Part shown: piece by piece, positions 41,082-49,830 of the stretch
How positions within the stretch are numbered: position 1 is the stretch's first letter
Layout: every line of letters begins with the position of its first letter
Assembly (NCBI GenBank): GCA_033813635.1
Contig: JAPXRI010000002.1
Location: 1-64,000 of the forward strand
Reading direction: 5' to 3'
Source: JAPXRI01 sp033813635
GTDB taxonomy: Bacteria; Bacillota; Clostridia; Oscillospirales; QAMX01
Length of the DNA: 64,000 bases
Translations under genes and position numbers: made by a program
Notes under the pieces: model-generated
The model's input: only the letters and a program-made list of their open reading frames with translations
What the model was told of the DNA's origin: nothing
Databases searched by the model: none

Positions 41082-43442
41082 CTACCGGGCTCTCCTTCCC
41101 CTTCTTTTTTCGTATTTCTTACGCAGCGCAGTCAACAGCTCGTAGGCCGCCAACAGCAAAAGCGCGGGCGACATTGCCGCCGGCACGACCCGGTAGGGGA
41201 CCGACGCGAAGCCGAACAGGCCGGCCGCGGAGGAGACCTTTATCAGCCCCAGCACCGCCGCGAGCATTATAAGCGTGATTAGAAGCATTTTTCTCCCGCC
41301 CTGTTCCATTATCGAGAAGACGGACCTGCCCCAGACGAAGGACACGATACCGTTGACCGTCAGCTCGAAAAAGAACGCGAGGAACGCCGCGGCGGAGGCC
41401 GCGGAGACGCCCAGCTTGTCCCCGGGGCTGTAAATGCCGTAGATTATCAGGCAGGAGAACACGGTGACAAACACTGACATGAGCCACCAGGCGATATAGC
41501 CGGCCCCCGGAATTTTAACCGCGGAGCGCCGCTCGAGCTTGTAGACCGGCGCGATGCTCATGTAGCCGAGGCACTCCTCGCCGTAGTCGGAGGAGGCCGT
41601 CAGGCAGGCCTGGGGCAGCGGCAGCAGCAGCACGGAGACCGCGACCACCGCGGGGGTGAAGGGGACCGTGCCGGTCAGCGCCACGCACATGAACAGAATC
41701 AGAGACATGCACATCGGCGAGAAGAGCATCTGGTAGGAGGCTCGCCGGGCAAAGGAGGCGACGGTCCTCGCCGTCTTCACGAGAATCGCCACATCCGTGA
41801 TCATGCAGGTGCGCGAGCAGACGTCGGGCGGGTATTTTGAGTCCGTCTTTTCGGAGGTGATCCTGATCTCGGCGTTTTCAAGCAGCGTATCGTCGGGGTT
41901 CTTCGAGGCCCCGGCGAGCACCCGGCGGCGCTGTCTCAGTATTTTCCCGAGGATCAGGCGGTGCCTCGACCCGGTCTCGGCGGCGAGGCGGGCGTGGAGC
42001 GAGGCTCGGACCAGGCTGCCGCTTCTGAAGTTGTCGATGCGGTAGCCGGTCAGGACCTGGCTCATGTCGGCGGTCACCTTGAGGGAGGAGGCCCTTGTGA
42101 ACGCGCTGGTCTCGTTTTCGTCGGTGACCATAAGGGTGTCGGTGCCGTTCTCCTTTAAGTCGCTCACGGCCTTGTCGGCGTCGTCCACCGTCTGCACGGT
42201 GACGAATATAAAGCTCAAAAAGGTGAGGGCGCTCTCCCCGGGTATGCCGGTGGCCAGCGCGATCGCCAGCCGGCCCGCGGAGTAGCCCTGGCGGAGAATC
42301 ACCCGCAGGCGCTTGAGCTCGTGGGGCGTAATCTCCCGGATGTTCGAGTCGTCGTTTACGTATTTAATGTATGGCAGAAGGCTCTCCGGCCGGCCCGCGG
42401 TGAACGAGACGATGCTGCCGTAGGGAGTGCAGCACTCGGCGGAGGTTATGCCGGTCTCCTCGTCGTAGGGGATGCGGCGGGTCAGCTTGTAGCGGGCGAT
42501 CTCCTTTTCCTCCACCGGGCTCGTCCGCATCGCCCGGAGAAGCACCTCGCCGATTCTCTGCTTAAAGCCGAACGCCCGGCCGAGGGCCTCGTCGCTGCAT
42601 ATGTTGGAGCCCACCAAGAGCAGCTTGTGGGCCTCGAAGCTGAGCTCGGAGAGGCCGATAAAGCCGCCGTTGGTGTATACGCCGCTGATCTCGGCGTTTT
42701 TGTTGCCGTAGAACACGGTCTTGTCCGCCATTAAAAGATCGCATCTGGCGATGACGCCCAGCTTTTCCGGCTTTAAAATGTCTATGTCGTTCTGCTTGAG
42801 CCGGGATATCCCGTTCCGGAGCGCGATGATGGTCAGCGTTCCGAGGCCTAAAAACAGCGTGGAGCACATGCAGGCAATCGCCGAGGCGGTGATATCCGCG
42901 GGGGAAAGGCCTTCGGAGAGGCCGGACAAAACCGTGAGCGCCGCGCCCAGAAAGCCGGCGAGCAGCGGCGCGAAGCGGACCTTGAGCGGGATAAACAGCG
43001 CGTTCGCGGAGGACGGGCCGATGTACGACGAATAGCACATCAGCAGGGCGGCCTTTTTGTCCGGCCATAGCGTATATTTCTGTCCCCGCTCGGTCACGCT
43101 GATAAACAAGAGCAAAACGATAAGCGCCGCCGCGACCACCGCCGCGTCGACGTATCTTCCCGCGAAAAACAGCACAAAAGAAGAAGCGGCCAAAAACGCC
43201 GCGATCAGGAATCTCCCGGCCTTAATCAGCTTGCAGCCGGGTTCGCCGTTTTCGGAACCGGCCTCGGCCTTGTCGTAGCTGGGGAGGTCTTCCCCGGCGC
43301 CGTCCCCGTCCGCGCAGTACGCTTCGTTGTTTTCAATATCTTCGGTGTTCCCCGCTTCGTTCCGGGCGCCGTCCGTCCCGGCTTCGGGCTCGGAGAGCGC
43401 GTTCCCCGGACCGGACAGCTCGGACCGGTCAAGATCTCTCAT
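41082..43442 (-). CDS. P-type-ATPase-like membrane protein with degenerate catalytic motifs
   Basis: A 786-residue protein with an acidic cytoplasmic N-terminus (1-70), membrane pairs near 75-113 and 155-207, a large cytoplasmic middle (210-560) and about six C-terminal helices, the P-type layout. The M4-to-P-loop stretch ILKPEKLGVIARCDLLMADK aligns with the E1-E2 region, but DKTGTLT reads DKTVFYG (Asp240-Lys-Thr kept, GTLT lost). SFTAGRPESLLP resembles the KGAPE motif of the N-domain, MVTDENETSA replaces MxTGDNxxTA, and AGASKNPDD replaces TGDGxND. The actuator TGES domain is absent (only about 40 residues link M2 and M3), and no PEGL motif is seen in M4. It should not pump by the normal cycle. 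Coupled to the CYTH gene. Confidence 0.72.
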   Translation of the reverse strand: MRDLDRSELSGPGNALSEPEAGTDGARNEAGNTEDIENNEAYCADGDGAGEDLPSYDKAEAGSENGEPGCKLIKAGRFLIAAFLAASSFVLFFAGRYVDAAVVAAALIVLLLFISVTERGQKYTLWPDKKAALLMCYSSYIGPSSANALFIPLKVRFAPLLAGFLGAALTVLSGLSEGLSPADITASAIACMCSTLFLGLGTLTIIALRNGISRLKQNDIDILKPEKLGVIARCDLLMADKTVFYGNKNAEISGVYTNGGFIGLSELSFEAHKLLLVGSNICSDEALGRAFGFKQRIGEVLLRAMRTSPVEEKEIARYKLTRRIPYDEETGITSAECCTPYGSIVSFTAGRPESLLPYIKYVNDDSNIREITPHELKRLRVILRQGYSAGRLAIALATGIPGESALTFLSFIFVTVQTVDDADKAVSDLKENGTDTLMVTDENETSAFTRASSLKVTADMSQVLTGYRIDNFRSGSLVRASLHARLAAETGSRHRLILGKILRQRRRVLAGASKNPDDTLLENAEIRITSEKTDSKYPPDVCSRTCMITDVAILVKTARTVASFARRASYQMLFSPMCMSLILFMCVALTGTVPFTPAVVAVSVLLLPLPQACLTASSDYGEECLGYMSIAPVYKLERRSAVKIPGAGYIAWWLMSVFVTVFSCLIIYGIYSPGDKLGVSAASAAAFLAFFFELTVNGIVSFVWGRSVFSIMEQGGRKMLLITLIMLAAVLGLIKVSSAAGLFGFASVPYRVVPAAMSPALLLLAAYELLTALRKKYEKRRGRRAR

Positions 43443-43549
43443 ATTCTCCCATTCCTTAAATCGAATATCTGTCTGATAGAAGACGCGTTCCGGATGCGTT
43501 CGGCCCGGAGCCGCGCGTCCAAGGGAAAGGCGGCCGCGGCGCGGGAGGG

Positions 43550-43957
43550 TTACAGCCCTTTCACCGCCACGTTGTCGATTCCGTTTTTTGAAAATTCGAG
43601 CATGTACTCGTCAATTTTTTTCGCCAGAAGCTCGCTGTCGGCGCCGTCCACGTCGCGGTCCTTCAGGTCGCGGCGGGCAAGCTCCTCCGCCAGAATGCCG
43701 TAAAACACCATATCCTCGTAGTCAAGTATAACTTCGTGGATTCCCCCGTCGACATATTTATCCGAGGGCATTGCCCTGTCCCCGCCGTCCACGAGCTCGT
43801 CGAGGCCGCAGAGCCTGCAGTAGGAGAACAGCTTGCTCTGGAGGCTGTCGTATTCTTCGAAACGTTCGTTGCCGCGGACTGAGTTGATGACCCAGTTGCC
43901 GGAGTAGACAAGATCAAGCAGCAGCCGGAATTCCCGGTGCGTAAGCGATATATCCAT
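43550..43957 (-). CDS. Small conserved protein of unknown function
   Basis: A 135-residue acidic protein starting MDISLTHREFRLLLDLVY at the ATG 43957, chosen because GAGGT lies 6 nt upstream; the ATG 43993 has no site. Helical segments dominate; no signal peptide or membrane helix. Proteins of this sort occur in Clostridia and are uncharacterised. It has its own near-consensus promoter (44011-44039) just after lexA. Confidence 0.65.
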   Translation of the reverse strand: MDISLTHREFRLLLDLVYSGNWVINSVRGNERFEEYDSLQSKLFSYCRLCGLDELVDGGDRAMPSDKYVDGGIHEVILDYEDMVFYGILAEELARRDLKDRDVDGADSELLAKKIDEYMLEFSKNGIDNVAVKGL

Positions 43958-44010
43958 GGTTGTACCTCGAAATATGACCGATGTGTTTCTCAAAAAATAT
44001 CCAATAAACT

Positions 44011-44039
44011 ATTATACTACAAGATTATTTATTTTTCCA
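44011..44039 (-). promoter_or_regulatory. Promoter of the 43550-43957 gene
   Basis: On the minus strand TGGAAA (44039-44034, 4 of 6) and a perfect TATAAT (44016-44011) are 17 bp apart. Confidence 0.65.
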
Positions 44040-44054
44040 TAGGTAAATTTGGAA

Positions 44055-44645
44055 CTACAGATTGCGGGTAAGCGCGCAGACCCGCCCGAGAATCTTGCAG
44101 TCGTTCCCGTTGATCGGCTCGTAGGCCGGGTTTTCGGGCATCAGCCAGACGTTGCCCCCCTCGAGCCTCAGGCGCTTTACCGTCGCCTCGTCGTCCAAAA
44201 GCGCCACCACCACCTGACCGCTGTCGGCCGTGTCCTGCTTTCGGACGATTACCACGTCGCCGTCGAAAATGCCGGCGTTTATCATCGAGTCGCCCCGGAC
44301 GCGGAGCGCGAAATACTCCGACCCGGGCTGGCCCTCGTAGCAGACATAGCCCGTGATTTCCTCCACGGCGAGGATCGGGTTGCCGGCGGTGACCCGGCCT
44401 ATAATCGGCACCCGCGAGGTGGAGATCGGCGCGGTCAGCGATATCGTGCGCATCTTCTTGCTGTCCTTGCGGATGTAGCCCATCTCCTGCAGCCTCGCGA
44501 GGTAGGCGTGCACGGAGGAGGGCGACTGCAGCCCGACGCCCCGGCAGATCTCCCTCACGGACGGGGGGACGCCTTTGTCTTCTATCGTCGAGACGATGAA
44601 ATCATATATGTCCCTGATTTTTCCGCTCAATTCCGGCATTTTCAC
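44055..44645 (-). CDS. lexA: LexA repressor
   Basis: A 196-residue SOS repressor. The N-terminal winged helix-turn-helix is GVPPSVREICRGVGLQSPSS; the self-cleavage bond Ala-Gly is in GRVTAGNPILAVEEI, the catalytic Ser in VRGDSMINAGIFDGD and the Lys in DDEATVKRLRLEGG. Length is slightly short but complete. No clear SOS box (GAACnnnnGTTC) is seen in its promoter region. A -35/-10 pair (44725-44730/44702-44707) lies upstream. Confidence 0.93.
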   Translation of the reverse strand: MKMPELSGKIRDIYDFIVSTIEDKGVPPSVREICRGVGLQSPSSVHAYLARLQEMGYIRKDSKKMRTISLTAPISTSRVPIIGRVTAGNPILAVEEITGYVCYEGQPGSEYFALRVRGDSMINAGIFDGDVVIVRKQDTADSGQVVVALLDDEATVKRLRLEGGNVWLMPENPAYEPINGNDCKILGRVCALTRNL

Positions 44646-44701
44646 TCACCCCTTTTGTCAAGTATGTGAAATGATATCAAAACACTAATAACACAGTTTA
44701 T

Positions 44702-44730
44702 ATTTTATCATATTTTGCATTGCGTGTAAA
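44702..44730 (-). promoter_or_regulatory. Promoter of lexA
   Basis: On the minus strand TTTACA (44730-44725, 5 of 6) and TAAAAT (44707-44702, 5 of 6) have a 17-bp spacer. Confidence 0.55.
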
Positions 44731-44769
44731 CAGCTAAAACATACGAAATTCGCCGTTTGCCCGCATTTT

Positions 44770-44990
44770 GCTAAATATGCAATAACCAAAACCGGGGCTT
44801 ACGGCGACAACCGGGCATATCGCCGGGGAAGAGGCGGGGCCTGATAATCGCCGGCCGGGCCGGCGCGCTCCTCCCGGCATTTTAGGGCTTCGGACGGCGG
44901 TTTATACGAAACCGCAGCGCTTCGCTCATAAGACCTGATCGCGCTAAAAAGGCGCGTGAAAATTCGAATGGGATGATTATAACACAAAAA
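44770..44990 (-). other. Candidate structured RNA or leader upstream of lexA
   Basis: The gap 44646-45195 has no gene. On the minus strand an extended -10 TGTTATAAT lies at 44984-44976, and the transcript would contain the hairpins CGCGCC...GGCGCG-like near 44950, GCGGTTT/AAACCGC near 44900, GCCGG/CCGGC near 44850 and CGGCGA/TCGCCG near 44800. No long coding frame is present. It could be a structured leader or small RNA; this is a guess. Confidence 0.3.
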
Positions 44991-45099
44991 AACCCGTGAA
45001 TAAACCGGAATATCGGGCATGGGCGATGGGCTTTTTTATCCCGATTTTAACGCGTTTGCATAAATGCCGAAATATTCGCGCTTTCCGCGCCGGAAACGA

Positions 45100-45128
45100 T
45101 TGATTTGTCCGGATATTTGGTCTATAAT
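45100..45128 (+). promoter_or_regulatory. Promoter of the sugar catabolic cluster
   Basis: TTGATT (45100-45105, 4 of 6) and perfect TATAAT (45123-45128) are 17 bp apart and lead into the sugar phosphate isomerase gene at 45196. Confidence 0.65.
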
Positions 45129-45195
45129 CGACAATGGGAAAACGGGGAGGCTGATGCCGCACCCGGAAATACGTCCTTTGGAGGTAGAGAAGACT

Positions 45196-45993
45196 ATGAT
45201 AAAGCTTGGAGTAAATACCGTTCTTTACAAGGGCTGCACGCTCCGGGAGGCCGTCGAGAACCTGAAAAAGATAGGCTACGACGGGTTCGAGATTTCCGCG
45301 ATCGAGGGGATGTGCGAGCACCTGAAGCTCTCGGAGTGGAAAAACCAGGCATCCGAGATAAAAGAGCTCTGCGACGAGTTCAAGATGGAGCTGCTGGCGT
45401 CCGAGGTCGCGTCGACCGATCCGGAGAGGCTAAGGCTCGCCTTTGAGGCCGCCGCCGGAATCGGCATTCCGGTGATCAACGTCGGCCCGAGGGGCAAAAC
45501 CGGAAGCGAGGAAGATCTGAACGATTTCATTAAGCATATGAACATGCTCTGCGAAATGGCAGAGAGCTACGGCGTCACCCTCTGCGTCAAGGCCCATGTG
45601 GGCGCGTCTGTCTACAGCACCCCGACGACCCTTAAGCTGATTGAGGGCGTCAAGAGCAAGGCCTTCGGCATAGACATGGATCCGAGCCATATCTTCCGCT
45701 GCGGCGAGGAGCCGGAAAACGCGCTGGCGTCAGTGCTGCCGGCGATGAAGCACATCCACATCCGCGACTGCCACGAGCGGGTGGGCTCGCCGGGCACGCC
45801 GTTCCAGCAGATCTGCGGCACCGGAAACATCAACCTGCGCGGCTATGTGGGCGAAATGGTTAAGAGGGGCTATTCCGGCCCGGTGGACCTGGAGGTCATC
45901 GGCCCGGAGCTCACGCTGGCCGAGGCCAACATCGTCGCGGCGGCGAGCTACGGGTACCTTAACGCGCTGCTGCGCGATTTCGGCGCGAGATAA
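45196..45993 (+). CDS. Sugar phosphate isomerase/epimerase (xylose-isomerase-like TIM barrel)
   Basis: A 265-residue TIM-barrel protein of the AP-endonuclease-2/xylose-isomerase-like family. Conserved strands carry the metal residues: GYDGFEISAIEGM, LCVKAHVGAS, FGIDMDPSHIFRCG, HIHIRDCHE and GPVDLEVIG. It likely isomerises or epimerises a sugar or sugar phosphate, but the substrate is open. The ATG at 45196 follows GGAGGT. It opens the catabolic cluster of sulfatase-like, dehydrogenase, GH4 and kinase genes. Confidence 0.85.
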   Translation: MIKLGVNTVLYKGCTLREAVENLKKIGYDGFEISAIEGMCEHLKLSEWKNQASEIKELCDEFKMELLASEVASTDPERLRLAFEAAAGIGIPVINVGPRGKTGSEEDLNDFIKHMNMLCEMAESYGVTLCVKAHVGASVYSTPTTLKLIEGVKSKAFGIDMDPSHIFRCGEEPENALASVLPAMKHIHIRDCHERVGSPGTPFQQICGTGNINLRGYVGEMVKRGYSGPVDLEVIGPELTLAEANIVAAASYGYLNALLRDFGAR

Positions 45994-46027
45994 CGCTTAA
46001 CAAAATATATTTAAGGAGAGAACGCTT

Positions 46028-47410
46028 ATGAAGAAAAAACCGAACATTTTGTTTTTCGGAGTGGATTCCTGCCGTTCGCTGAACCTGAGCCTCTGCGGGT
46101 ATGACCGCCAGACCACGCCCCACATCTCCCGCATGGCGGAGGACGGCGTAAACTTCATCTCCTGCTTTTCGCCCAGCATTCCGACGCCTCCGGGCTACTC
46201 CGCGCTATTGACCGGGCGCGACTGCTTCGGCACAGGCATCGTTACGCTGCGCGACGTCCCGAACCTGCCGGAGGGCATCACGCTCCAGGAAGTTCTGGTG
46301 GAGAACGGCTACAACGCGACCTGCATCGGCTTCGGCGACGGTCCGTTCACCCACGGCTTCCAGAAATACATCAACTACTCGGGATGGGGTGCCGACCGCC
46401 CGGACGGCAGGTCCCACAAGGCCGAAAACCTTAACGACGTGGCGATCCCCGAGCTGAAGAGACTCGCCGCGGAGGATAAGCCGTTCTTCCTGTTCCTGCG
46501 CCATATGGACCCGCACTCGCCCTACCTCCCGCCCGCGCCCTTTGACAGGATGTTCTACGAGGGCGACGAGTTTGACCCGAACAACCACTCCCTCGACGAG
46601 CTCTACGACTTCAAGCCGTTCCGCGACTACTTCAGAGAGTGGTTCCCGGCCGGCTGCACCGACGCGGAGTATATCAACGCCCAGTACGACGGCGCGATCG
46701 CCTATATGGACGCCTGCATCCAGCGCATCTTTACCGCGCTGTCCGACCTCGGCATCGAGGAGGAAACCCTCGTAGTCTTCACCTCCGACCACGGCGAGAC
46801 GCTGGACGAGCACAGCTGCTATTACGACCACCACGGCCTCTACGAGGGTACGCTGCACGTGCCGCTGGTGTTCAAATTCCCCGGCGTCATCCCGGCGGGC
46901 TATGTGTTCGAAGATATCGTCCAGCAGAAGGACGTGATGCCCACCATCCTCGAGCTGATAGGCATAAAAACGAAGCTGAAGTTCGACGGCCGCTCGCTGA
47001 CCCCCTTCTGGCTGGGCGGCGTGCGGGAGGCAGAGCCCGAGATGTACATCACCGAGGCGACCTGGATGAGGAAGCACGGCTGGCGCACCCCGGAGTGGAA
47101 GCTGATTGTCGCGCTGGAGCCCGATTTCCACTTCAAGCCCGCCGTCGAGCTCTATAACCTGATCAAGGACCCGCTTGAGCTGACGAACGTGGCCGACAAG
47201 GAGCCCGCGGTGGTAAAAATGCTGACGGCCCGGATGGAAAAGCACATCGCCAAGCGCAAGAAAGCCTGGAAGACCGAGAACCCGATGGATCTGGCCGCGA
47301 CTCGCTGGAACGGTATAGGCCGCCCGTTTGCGTCCTCGGAGGAGGCCTACAACACTATGCACATCGGAGACCCGAACGCCGCCCAGAAGCTGCAGGAACA
47401 AAAACGTTAA
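46028..47410 (+). CDS. Sulfatase-superfamily protein with altered active-site signature
   Basis: A 460-residue alkaline-phosphatase-superfamily protein. Metal-binding elements are visible: NILFFGVDSCRSL, the TSDHGETLDEH segment with the following YDHHGLYEGTLHVPLVFKFP. At the nucleophile the sulfatase signature CxPSR reads SPSIPTPPGYSALLTGR, so the residue is Ser50 and the usual Arg is Pro54. Without Cys or the Arg, formylglycine formation by the standard enzymes is doubtful; it may be a Ser-type sulfatase or another phosphoesterase. No signal peptide, hence cytoplasmic. Two 70-bp structured repeats follow. Confidence 0.8.
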   Translation: MKKKPNILFFGVDSCRSLNLSLCGYDRQTTPHISRMAEDGVNFISCFSPSIPTPPGYSALLTGRDCFGTGIVTLRDVPNLPEGITLQEVLVENGYNATCIGFGDGPFTHGFQKYINYSGWGADRPDGRSHKAENLNDVAIPELKRLAAEDKPFFLFLRHMDPHSPYLPPAPFDRMFYEGDEFDPNNHSLDELYDFKPFRDYFREWFPAGCTDAEYINAQYDGAIAYMDACIQRIFTALSDLGIEEETLVVFTSDHGETLDEHSCYYDHHGLYEGTLHVPLVFKFPGVIPAGYVFEDIVQQKDVMPTILELIGIKTKLKFDGRSLTPFWLGGVREAEPEMYITEATWMRKHGWRTPEWKLIVALEPDFHFKPAVELYNLIKDPLELTNVADKEPAVVKMLTARMEKHIAKRKKAWKTENPMDLAATRWNGIGRPFASSEEAYNTMHIGDPNAAQKLQEQKR

Positions 47411-47425
47411 GCTTTGCTTAACGTT
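47403..47425. repeat. Perfect 10-bp hairpin at the sulfatase stop codon
   Basis: AACGTTAAGC (47403-47412) and GCTTAACGTT (47416-47425) pair perfectly around TTT. The stop codon TAA lies in the left arm. It immediately precedes repeat copy A. Confidence 0.75.
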
Positions 47426-47487
47426 GAAAAAAACCGCTTACCCGCCATATGCGACGGCGGGCATCCGCTTCGCGGACCGCGGTTTTT
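47418..47487. repeat. Three-way-junction repeat, copy A
   Basis: Identical over 70 bp to 47525-47594. Fold: outer stem AAAAACCGC (47429-47437) with GCGGTTTTT (47479-47487); inner stem CCCGCC/GGCGGG (47441-47446 with 47456-47461) with loop ATATGCGAC; inner stem TCCGC/GCGGA (47464-47468 with 47472-47476) with loop TTC. The T-rich 3' arm suggests a terminator-like use. Downstream flank GGCTTGGGTGGTA recurs after copy C. Confidence 0.8.
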
Positions 47488-47524
47488 CGCCTGCTTATCG
47501 GCTTGGGTGGTAAGCTTTACGCGG

Positions 47525-47594
47525 TTAACGTTGAAAAAAACCGCTTACCCGCCATATGCGACGGCGGGCATCCGCTTCGCGGACCGCGGTTTTT
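47525..47594. repeat. Three-way-junction repeat, copy B
   Basis: Exact copy of 47418-47487 at an offset of 107 bp, located between the sulfatase-like gene and the first Gfo/Idh gene. The two copies are direct repeats and the flank GCCTGCTT is also shared. Confidence 0.85.
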
Positions 47595-47662
47595 TAGCCT
47601 GCTTGGGAGTTTGGCAGGTAGGATTACAGTAGAACGACAATAAACCAAAAGGGATGATTTTT

Positions 47663-48664
47663 TTGCTGAGAGTATGCGTGATAGGGCTCGGGCCGATCGG
47701 GAACCTGCATTCCAGGATCTATAAAAGCCTTCCGAACGCTGAGCTTGTGGGCGTTTGCGACATTATCGAGGAGAGGGCCAGGAAGGCCGGAGAGGCCTAC
47801 GGCGTGCCCTGTTTTCTGGACGCGCAGCAGATGCTCGACGAGCTGAAGCCGGACCTCTGCAGCGTCGCGACCGGCGGGTACGAGTACTCGTCGGACCATT
47901 ACAAGCCGTCTATGCAGGTCCTGGCGGCTGGCATCAACCTTTTGTGCGAGAAGCCGATCTCGAACGACATCGGCCACGCCCGGGAGATGGTGGCGCTGGC
48001 AAAGGAGAAAAACGTGTGCTTCGGGATCGATTTCAACCACCGCTTCACGCCCGCGGCGCTGTCCGCGAAGAAGTGGCAGAACGAGGGGTGTCTCGGCGAC
48101 CTGCTGTTCTGCAATATGTCCCTCTGGATAGGAAAGCCGGGCCCGTTTGAGTCCCCCTACTACCACCTGAAGGCATTGAACCCCCACAGCGTCAACATGA
48201 TGCAGTACTTCATGGGCGACATCGAGGCGGTGTCCTGCTTCGCGATGAAGGCGCCGGGCAGGAACATCTGGTCCAGCGCGTCGATCAACATGAAGTTTAA
48301 AAGCGGCGCGATCGGGCACCTGACGTCCAGCTATGACCTCGCGCGCCAGCACCCGATGGAGCGCTGCGAGGTGGCCGGTACAAAGGGCAGGGTCGTGGTT
48401 GAGGATATGTGGCGCGAGGCGACGCTATACCCCGCCGACAACATGACCAAGCTTGTTTACACAAACCCGGTCTTCGGCGGCTACAGCAATTTTGACGACA
48501 CGTTCCGCGCCCGCATCGCGGCGTTCGTCGAACAGGTCGACCGGGGCGACAAGCCGGAGGAGATCGACGGGAGCGGCGAGGACGGCCTCAGAGCCCAGCG
48601 GGTGATCCACGCGGCGATCAAAAGCCTGGACGAGGGAAGAATCGTCAGGGTATCGGAAATATAG
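47663..48664 (+). CDS. Gfo/Idh/MocA-family oxidoreductase (first)
   Basis: A ~333-residue NAD(P)-dependent dehydrogenase. The Rossmann motif is VCVIGLGPIGNLHSRIYKSL, followed by EKPISNDIGHAREM, where the catalytic Lys-Pro lies, and GIDFNHRFTPAA. The TTG at 47663 has an AGGG site at a 9-nt distance; the ATG at 47654 is immediately after the same site, so the start is uncertain by three codons. It likely oxidises a sugar or inositol derivative from the cluster, partner to the second copy. Confidence 0.88.
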   Translation: MLRVCVIGLGPIGNLHSRIYKSLPNAELVGVCDIIEERARKAGEAYGVPCFLDAQQMLDELKPDLCSVATGGYEYSSDHYKPSMQVLAAGINLLCEKPISNDIGHAREMVALAKEKNVCFGIDFNHRFTPAALSAKKWQNEGCLGDLLFCNMSLWIGKPGPFESPYYHLKALNPHSVNMMQYFMGDIEAVSCFAMKAPGRNIWSSASINMKFKSGAIGHLTSSYDLARQHPMERCEVAGTKGRVVVEDMWREATLYPADNMTKLVYTNPVFGGYSNFDDTFRARIAAFVEQVDRGDKPEEIDGSGEDGLRAQRVIHAAIKSLDEGRIVRVSEI

Positions 48665-48703
48665 AATAGCAAATTAATTTAAAATAAAAAAGGAGAGAGC
48701 GAT

Positions 48704-49816
48704 ATGGCTATAAAAGCTGGCGTCGTCGGTATGGGCGGCATAGGGAGAACCCACGCGAGAGCGTACCAGACCGACGAGCTTTCGGAGCTTGTGGGCGTGT
48801 GCGACATCAACCGCGAACGCGCCGACAAGGCGGCCGAGGAATTCCACGTCAAGGCCTACTACTGCATGAAGGACATGGTGGACGACAACCCCGACATGGA
48901 GGTTATATCGGTCTGCACCAGCGGATACGAAAACGGCTCGATGCACTTTGAGCCCGCGATGGAGGCGCTGGACTACGGCAAGAAGGTCCTTGTAGAAAAG
49001 CCCCTGTGCGCGGACATCCGGGACGCGAGAACGCTGGTGGCTTACGCGGCCTCGAGAAAGCAGTACCTGGCCTGCAATCTGAACCACTACTTCACGAAGA
49101 CCGCCGCCGCGGCGAAGGCGCATATCGACGCCGGCGATATCGGCGAGCTTGCGTACTGCATCCATAAGGTGGGCTTTGACGGCGGCGACCAGGGCTACGG
49201 CGGAGTTACAGACCCGAAATCCCGCTGGCTCAAGCCCTACTCCCACTGCAAGGCGTTCCTGACCCACCCGTTCTCGGTGATGCGCTATTTCTGCGGCGAC
49301 ATCACACATATCCAGGCGTTTCTGGACAGACCGGGCGTCCGCAAGACGGCCGGCGACCCGATGCTCTCGATCAACAGCGTCAACTGCAGGTTCGAGAAGG
49401 GCGGCGTCGGCGTCCTGATCTCCCAGAGGGGCGACGCCCGCTTCGGTCTGGGCGGCTGGTGGAGCTATGAGCACGCCGGAACAAAGGGCACGTTCGTAAT
49501 CGAAAACTGCGTCGAAAAGCTCACCTATTACCCGGGCTACCGCAAAAACGAGGAGGGCAAACTCTACATGCCCGAGCCCGAGGTTATGAACACCGGCATC
49601 ACCAGCTTCGACGCCACGTTCCCAGACCGCATCCACGCCTGGCTCGAGGATATCACCAACAACGTCCACTACGAGTTCATCCGCTCCTCCGGCCGCGACG
49701 CCCTCGCGACGCTGGAGTACATCGAGGCGGTTATACAGTCCTACGAACAGGGCGGCGCGATGGTTCGTCCGAACCCGCTTCCCCCGATCCACGGAACGCC
49801 GGAATACATCCACTAA
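48704..49816 (+). CDS. Gfo/Idh/MocA-family oxidoreductase (second)
   Basis: A 370-residue dehydrogenase. VVGMGGIGRTHARAYQ is the NAD motif and LVEKPLCADIRDAR carries the catalytic Lys-Pro; HYFTKTAAAAKAHIDAGDIG opens the substrate domain. It is the second Gfo/Idh gene in a row (39-bp gap), a pattern seen where sugars are oxidised and re-reduced at different carbons. Substrate unknown. Strong terminator at 49831-49852 ends the transcript. Confidence 0.9.
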   Translation: MAIKAGVVGMGGIGRTHARAYQTDELSELVGVCDINRERADKAAEEFHVKAYYCMKDMVDDNPDMEVISVCTSGYENGSMHFEPAMEALDYGKKVLVEKPLCADIRDARTLVAYAASRKQYLACNLNHYFTKTAAAAKAHIDAGDIGELAYCIHKVGFDGGDQGYGGVTDPKSRWLKPYSHCKAFLTHPFSVMRYFCGDITHIQAFLDRPGVRKTAGDPMLSINSVNCRFEKGGVGVLISQRGDARFGLGGWWSYEHAGTKGTFVIENCVEKLTYYPGYRKNEEGKLYMPEPEVMNTGITSFDATFPDRIHAWLEDITNNVHYEFIRSSGRDALATLEYIEAVIQSYEQGGAMVRPNPLPPIHGTPEYIH

Positions 49817-49830
49817 GCTTATATATCATA

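Noticed and set aside
44799..45321. Minus-strand frames in the gap before the sugar isomerase
   Set aside because: No ribosome site and no family similarity; the frames cross the promoter region.
47418..47594. CRISPR array or attachment sites at the 70-bp repeats
   Set aside because: Only two adjacent copies, with a structured fold and terminator-like arms, no integrase or cas genes nearby.
47414..47643. Plus-strand open frames over the 47.4-kb repeats
   Set aside because: They arise because the repeat is read in three frames; they contain the same residues in several frames and have no ribosome site or similarity.
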